The notes below the pieces were generated by a model that worked only from the letters and a program-made list of their open reading frames with translations, did no database searches and was not told the DNA's origin. A stretch of 64,000 nt of DNA, taken from contig CATLIX010000002.1 in NCBI GenBank assembly GCA_949959185.1, forward strand, positions 1-64,000, given 5' to 3'. The position numbers and the translations under genes are program-made. Of this stretch, positions 61,562 through 64,000 are shown piece by piece. The first letter of the stretch is position 1; each line of letters starts with the position of its first letter. The DNA is from an uncultured Eubacterium sp. Its GTDB lineage: Bacteria > Bacillota > Clostridia > Lachnospirales > Lachnospiraceae.

Positions 61562-62425
61562 ATGTCAGATAAAGTACAGGGAACTTTCGGAAACAGTTAT
61601 TTTACACAGACAGTACAGGGCTATGCCGCAGGAGTAATACAGGAAGAAAAAAAGCAGGGAGCTTTCGGCGGAAAGCTGGCGGCGGAATACGCCCGCATGG
61701 AACAGGCAAGAATTCTGGATGAGATGGATCATTCTGCCGTGGAATACAGAGGTTACGGGGCAGACGGCATGTGGAAAGGCAACTTTTTCTCCGGGGATGC
61801 TCAGAATCTGAAGGAAGCGTATGATGGCGATAAGGACGGACAGGAAAAACAGCAGGATATGATGAAACATATATCTCCTGAGACAAAAGAAGCGGCAGTC
61901 CGGAAACTGACCGGGGACCGAAATGCGCCCTATTCCATACTGGCAGACGGAAACGGGGAGATAATTTATAATGGAGTAATCTTCCGCTGTGATTATGAAA
62001 ATAACAGGCTCTGTCTGGGAGATGTGTCCAATCCGGATAACTGTCTGAATATCCCTCTGGAAAAAGGCGGCAGCCTGGTGGTAAACCGGAACAATATCGA
62101 CGGGCTGGTGAAAGCCATCGGTATGTTTTCTCCGGCAGATGTGCGGCGGATTATGCAGGCTCTTGCCCAGGATGCGAAGGTGCGGCAGACAGAACTTCAG
62201 ATTGAGGATGACACCAGCGGAGAGCAGGTTTTGGAAAAAGAAGATAAGAAAACCGGTGAAATGAAAGCACCGGGGGAAGACGATAAAAAAATCGGCGAAG
62301 AAAAAACGCCGGAAGAACATGGAAAGACCGGTCCGGTACAGACGTTGGAGCAGGAAAAAGAGGAATCCCATGAAAAAGCTGTGCAAAACCGGGAAAAGGA
62401 AGGAGAACATGAATCAGAAGAATAA
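61562..62425 (+). CDS. Unknown protein with acidic, repetitive C-terminus
   Basis: The 287-residue product follows AAGGAGG. Residues 1-210 look globular (YFTQTVQGYAAGVIQEEKKQ, YSILADGNGEIIYNGVIFRCD, GLVKAIGMFSPADVRRIMQAL). Residues about 218-287 are Glu/Lys-rich and low-complexity (EKEDKKTGEMKAPGEDDKK). There is no signal peptide. Its end overlaps the CPBP gene by 17 bp, so the two are coupled. I do not recognise the family. Confidence 0.7.
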   Translation: MSDKVQGTFGNSYFTQTVQGYAAGVIQEEKKQGAFGGKLAAEYARMEQARILDEMDHSAVEYRGYGADGMWKGNFFSGDAQNLKEAYDGDKDGQEKQQDMMKHISPETKEAAVRKLTGDRNAPYSILADGNGEIIYNGVIFRCDYENNRLCLGDVSNPDNCLNIPLEKGGSLVVNRNNIDGLVKAIGMFSPADVRRIMQALAQDAKVRQTELQIEDDTSGEQVLEKEDKKTGEMKAPGEDDKKIGEEKTPEEHGKTGPVQTLEQEKEESHEKAVQNREKEGEHESEE

Positions 62426-63305
62426 TCCTTACAGTAACAACGCAATGTTTAAATCGTGGAATGTCATTTATCCCATATTTATCTATTTTGTGGTGGCAAA
62501 TCTGGCCATGTCGCTGTTTGCCATGCTGGCTTCTGTTCTGGGGGCTGATTACCAGAAACAGTACATGGCTCTGCAGACAGCAGCGGTGGCGGTAACCATA
62601 CCATTTATTGCCAGATATTATCAGAGGGACAGAAAAGAGCCTACGGTATTCTGGGAACATATGGGGATGGAATTTGCCGGGAAAACCCGTGCTCAGAAAA
62701 TCATCAACGGAGTGCTGATGTTCCTGGCAGGAGCTGTCATCGGCATGGCGCTGAACAATGTGCTGGCTCTGACCACCCTGGAGGAAATTTCAGAAGGGTA
62801 TCAGGAGGCAACGGAGAATTTCTTTGCGGGCGGTATTTTCTTTGAACTGCTGGGCGCCTGCTTTCTGACGCCTTTTCTGGAAGAACTGCTTTACCGGGGC
62901 GTGGTGTATGGAAGGCTCTGTGATCTGATGATTCTGAACAATGAAAAAAAGACGGAAGAAGGCACAAAACGGGAAAAACGCAGCCGGTTCACAGCAATGT
63001 TATTCTCGGCTCTGCTGTTCGGAGTGCTGCATATGAATCTGGTGCAGTTCGTTTATGCAGGGGTACTTGGTATTCTTCTGGCCTGGTTTATGGAACAATC
63101 CGGGCATTTTTACGGAGCGCTGCTGGCCCACATGGGTGCCAATCTCACCTCTGTGCTTCGGGTGGAGACCAGACTGTTTGACTGGATGGAGCAGAGCAGA
63201 GGCGTGTTTGCAGGAGCCACAGCGGGACTTGGTCTGGCGGGAATTGTTCTGATTGGAGCAATCTGGCTGCAGAACAGAAAGGGACAGGATGTAACAGACG
63301 GTTAA
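62409..63305 (+). CDS. CPBP-family intramembrane protease-like protein
   Basis: The 298-residue membrane protein has about seven hydrophobic segments and the three CPBP (Abi/CAAX-protease-like) motifs: EELLYRG, FGVLHMN and HMGANL. By family it may be an intramembrane glutamic protease or a bacteriocin-immunity-like protein; the partner at 61562 could be its substrate or regulator. GGAAGGAG precedes the ATG at 62409. A terminator follows. Confidence 0.88.
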   Translation: MNQKNNPYSNNAMFKSWNVIYPIFIYFVVANLAMSLFAMLASVLGADYQKQYMALQTAAVAVTIPFIARYYQRDRKEPTVFWEHMGMEFAGKTRAQKIINGVLMFLAGAVIGMALNNVLALTTLEEISEGYQEATENFFAGGIFFELLGACFLTPFLEELLYRGVVYGRLCDLMILNNEKKTEEGTKREKRSRFTAMLFSALLFGVLHMNLVQFVYAGVLGILLAWFMEQSGHFYGALLAHMGANLTSVLRVETRLFDWMEQSRGVFAGATAGLGLAGIVLIGAIWLQNRKGQDVTDG

Positions 63306-63411
63306 AAGAGCGGCTGTCCTGCTGTATGACCATTTTCTGTTGCCATGGCCGCTACAATAACCAGACGTGGAGTATCGGCTGAAAGATTTGGCCGTACCGT
63401 GATATTTTAAG

Positions 63412-63443
63412 AAAAGGAGCTGTTGCAAAATACAGCTCTTTTT
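63412..63443 (+). terminator. Terminator after the CPBP gene
   Basis: AAAGGAGCTGT pairs with ACAGCTCTTTTT. The 63306-63411 stretch holds nothing else that I can support. A similar hairpin, ATGTTGCAGGAAA/TTTCCTGTAACAT, follows at 63443-63473. Confidence 0.8.
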
Positions 63444-63529
63444 ATGTTGCAGGAAAATCTTTCCTGTAACATAAAAAATCTCCGGCAGAACAGGCGGAGA
63501 TTGAAATCTTATAAAATGGTTATACTAAA

Positions 63530-63563
63530 AATGCAACATTTCTTACAATAATGTTGCATTTTT
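63530..63563. terminator. Terminator-like hairpin near the integrase end
   Basis: AATGCAACATT pairs with AATGTTGCATT, with TTTTTCTTT to the right and TTTTTAG on the other strand. It probably terminates the minus-strand integrase gene. Confidence 0.7.
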
Positions 63564-63633
63564 CTTTACAGTTCTTATATCGGAGCTTCTCTGAAAAACT
63601 TTAGCCCCTGAATTTATTTTTCAGGAGAAATTC

Positions 63634-64000
63634 TTATGACAAATCAATTTTTGTAAAAACAGAATCCCGCTCGTCCTGTTCAATTCCAAGATATTTTTTT
63701 GTGACCCGGTAGGAAGAATGATTGAAAATGTCCATTAAAAGAGCAGGGGGAACCCCCTGTTTCCATGCATGATAACCGAAAGTTTTGCGGAGGGAATGGC
63801 AGCTCACATGAGAGGTGTGCAGTGTTTCCTCCGCCGCTTTTTTCATAATGCGGAAGGCCTGGGAGCGGCTCAGAGGCCTTCTGTAATCGGTTGTTTTTGT
63901 GAAAATATAATCTTCCGGAGCCGGATTGCGGCTTTTCATGTAAAGATGCAGCGTTTCTTTCAGGTGGTCATTCAGGGCCACCATATTTTCTTTTCCGGTC
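63634..64000 (-). CDS. Tyrosine recombinase/integrase, C-terminal part (cut by window edge)
   Basis: The visible 121-residue portion runs open into the window edge. It has the catalytic-domain features CHSLRKTFG (HxxR motif), NHSSYRVTKKYLGI (second His and candidate nucleophile Tyr), and SRSQAFRIMKKAA. The N-terminal and arm-binding parts lie beyond base 64000. It may be the end of an integrative element, a chromosomal XerC/D-like enzyme or an invertase. The function cannot be resolved here. Confidence 0.85.
   Translation of the reverse strand, partial: TGKENMVALNDHLKETLHLYMKSRNPAPEDYIFTKTTDYRRPLSRSQAFRIMKKAAEETLHTSHVSCHSLRKTFGYHAWKQGVPPALLMDIFNHSSYRVTKKYLGIEQDERDSVFTKIDLS

Overview
The window looks like chromosome from a Gram-positive anaerobe of the class Clostridia, most likely a Lachnospiraceae member. 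This rests on strong AGGAGG-type ribosome sites, TTGACA/TATAAT promoters, a sporulation-type sigma-H next to rlmB and mini-RNase III, meso-diaminopimelate dehydrogenase, an LTA-synthase-type sulfatase, Mini-III/CysS/CysE gene order and pyrBI organisation. The genus cannot be fixed from the sequence alone.

Layout. 0.2-6.2 kb: zinc-ribbon membrane protein, pyrBI (minus), PH-domain protein, CmpB-like membrane protein, lipoprotein, larBC (minus). 6.6-12.4 kb: HPr-like protein, a RecB-nuclease/XPD-helicase fusion, a broken FN3 surface-protein gene, a glyoxalase-type enzyme and a LysR regulator divergent from the large fused purL (12.6-16.4 kb). 16.7-20.0 kb is an AT-rich accessory operon ending in a predicted diadenylate-cyclase-like (DAC/DisA_N) protein; its two upstream genes carry a stop codon and compensating frameshifts. 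20.1-24.6 kb: a broken Rpn-type gene interrupted by a miniature element, a secreted protein, a Cof-type HAD phosphatase, tRNA-Val and tRNA-Met. 24.6-27.5 kb: lipoprotein, very small proteins and a NYN-LOTUS protein. 27.5-35.3 kb is housekeeping: glf, apt, ispF, GNAT, cysE, cysS, mrnC, rlmB, sigH, tRNA-Thr. 35.4-36.3 kb is a chimeric TetR/alcohol-dehydrogenase pseudogene. 36.7-46.8 kb: S1 protein, lytic transglycosylase, dUTPase, MsmX/UgpC-type ATPase, CdaR-like and Rrf2 regulators, a coiled-coil protein, a ComEC-like lipoprotein and an LTA-synthase-like enzyme. 47.0-50.7 kb is a compact folate operon (folC-folE-folP-folBK). 50.7-58.5 kb: an ABC-F gene behind a long leader, an LRR/VWA/MoxR trio, HAD phosphatase and ddh. 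58.7-60.9 kb is a second AT-rich island with a frameshifted SAMHD1/dGTPase-like HD gene and a small partner. 61.5-63.3 kb: an unknown acidic-tailed protein and a CPBP protease; a tyrosine recombinase runs off the right edge.

Three families of non-coding repeats are scattered through the gaps. (i) A 287-288 bp miniature inverted-repeat element (two copies) has a 17-bp terminal inverted repeat and exact 11-bp target duplications. (ii) A 150-177 bp element has GTAACAGTTCAG ends and a cloverleaf-like interior; five near-complete copies and two remnants are visible, one inside the Rpn-like gene and two in tandem before tRNA genes. (iii) A mosaic of short GC-rich hairpin modules is found at seven or more loci. 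Core genes are intact. Single-base indels and stops are confined to accessory genes, which suggests real decay more than poor sequence, but raw-read checking is needed.

The most interesting candidates are the DAC-domain operon, the HD-domain island and the two mobile miniature element families.
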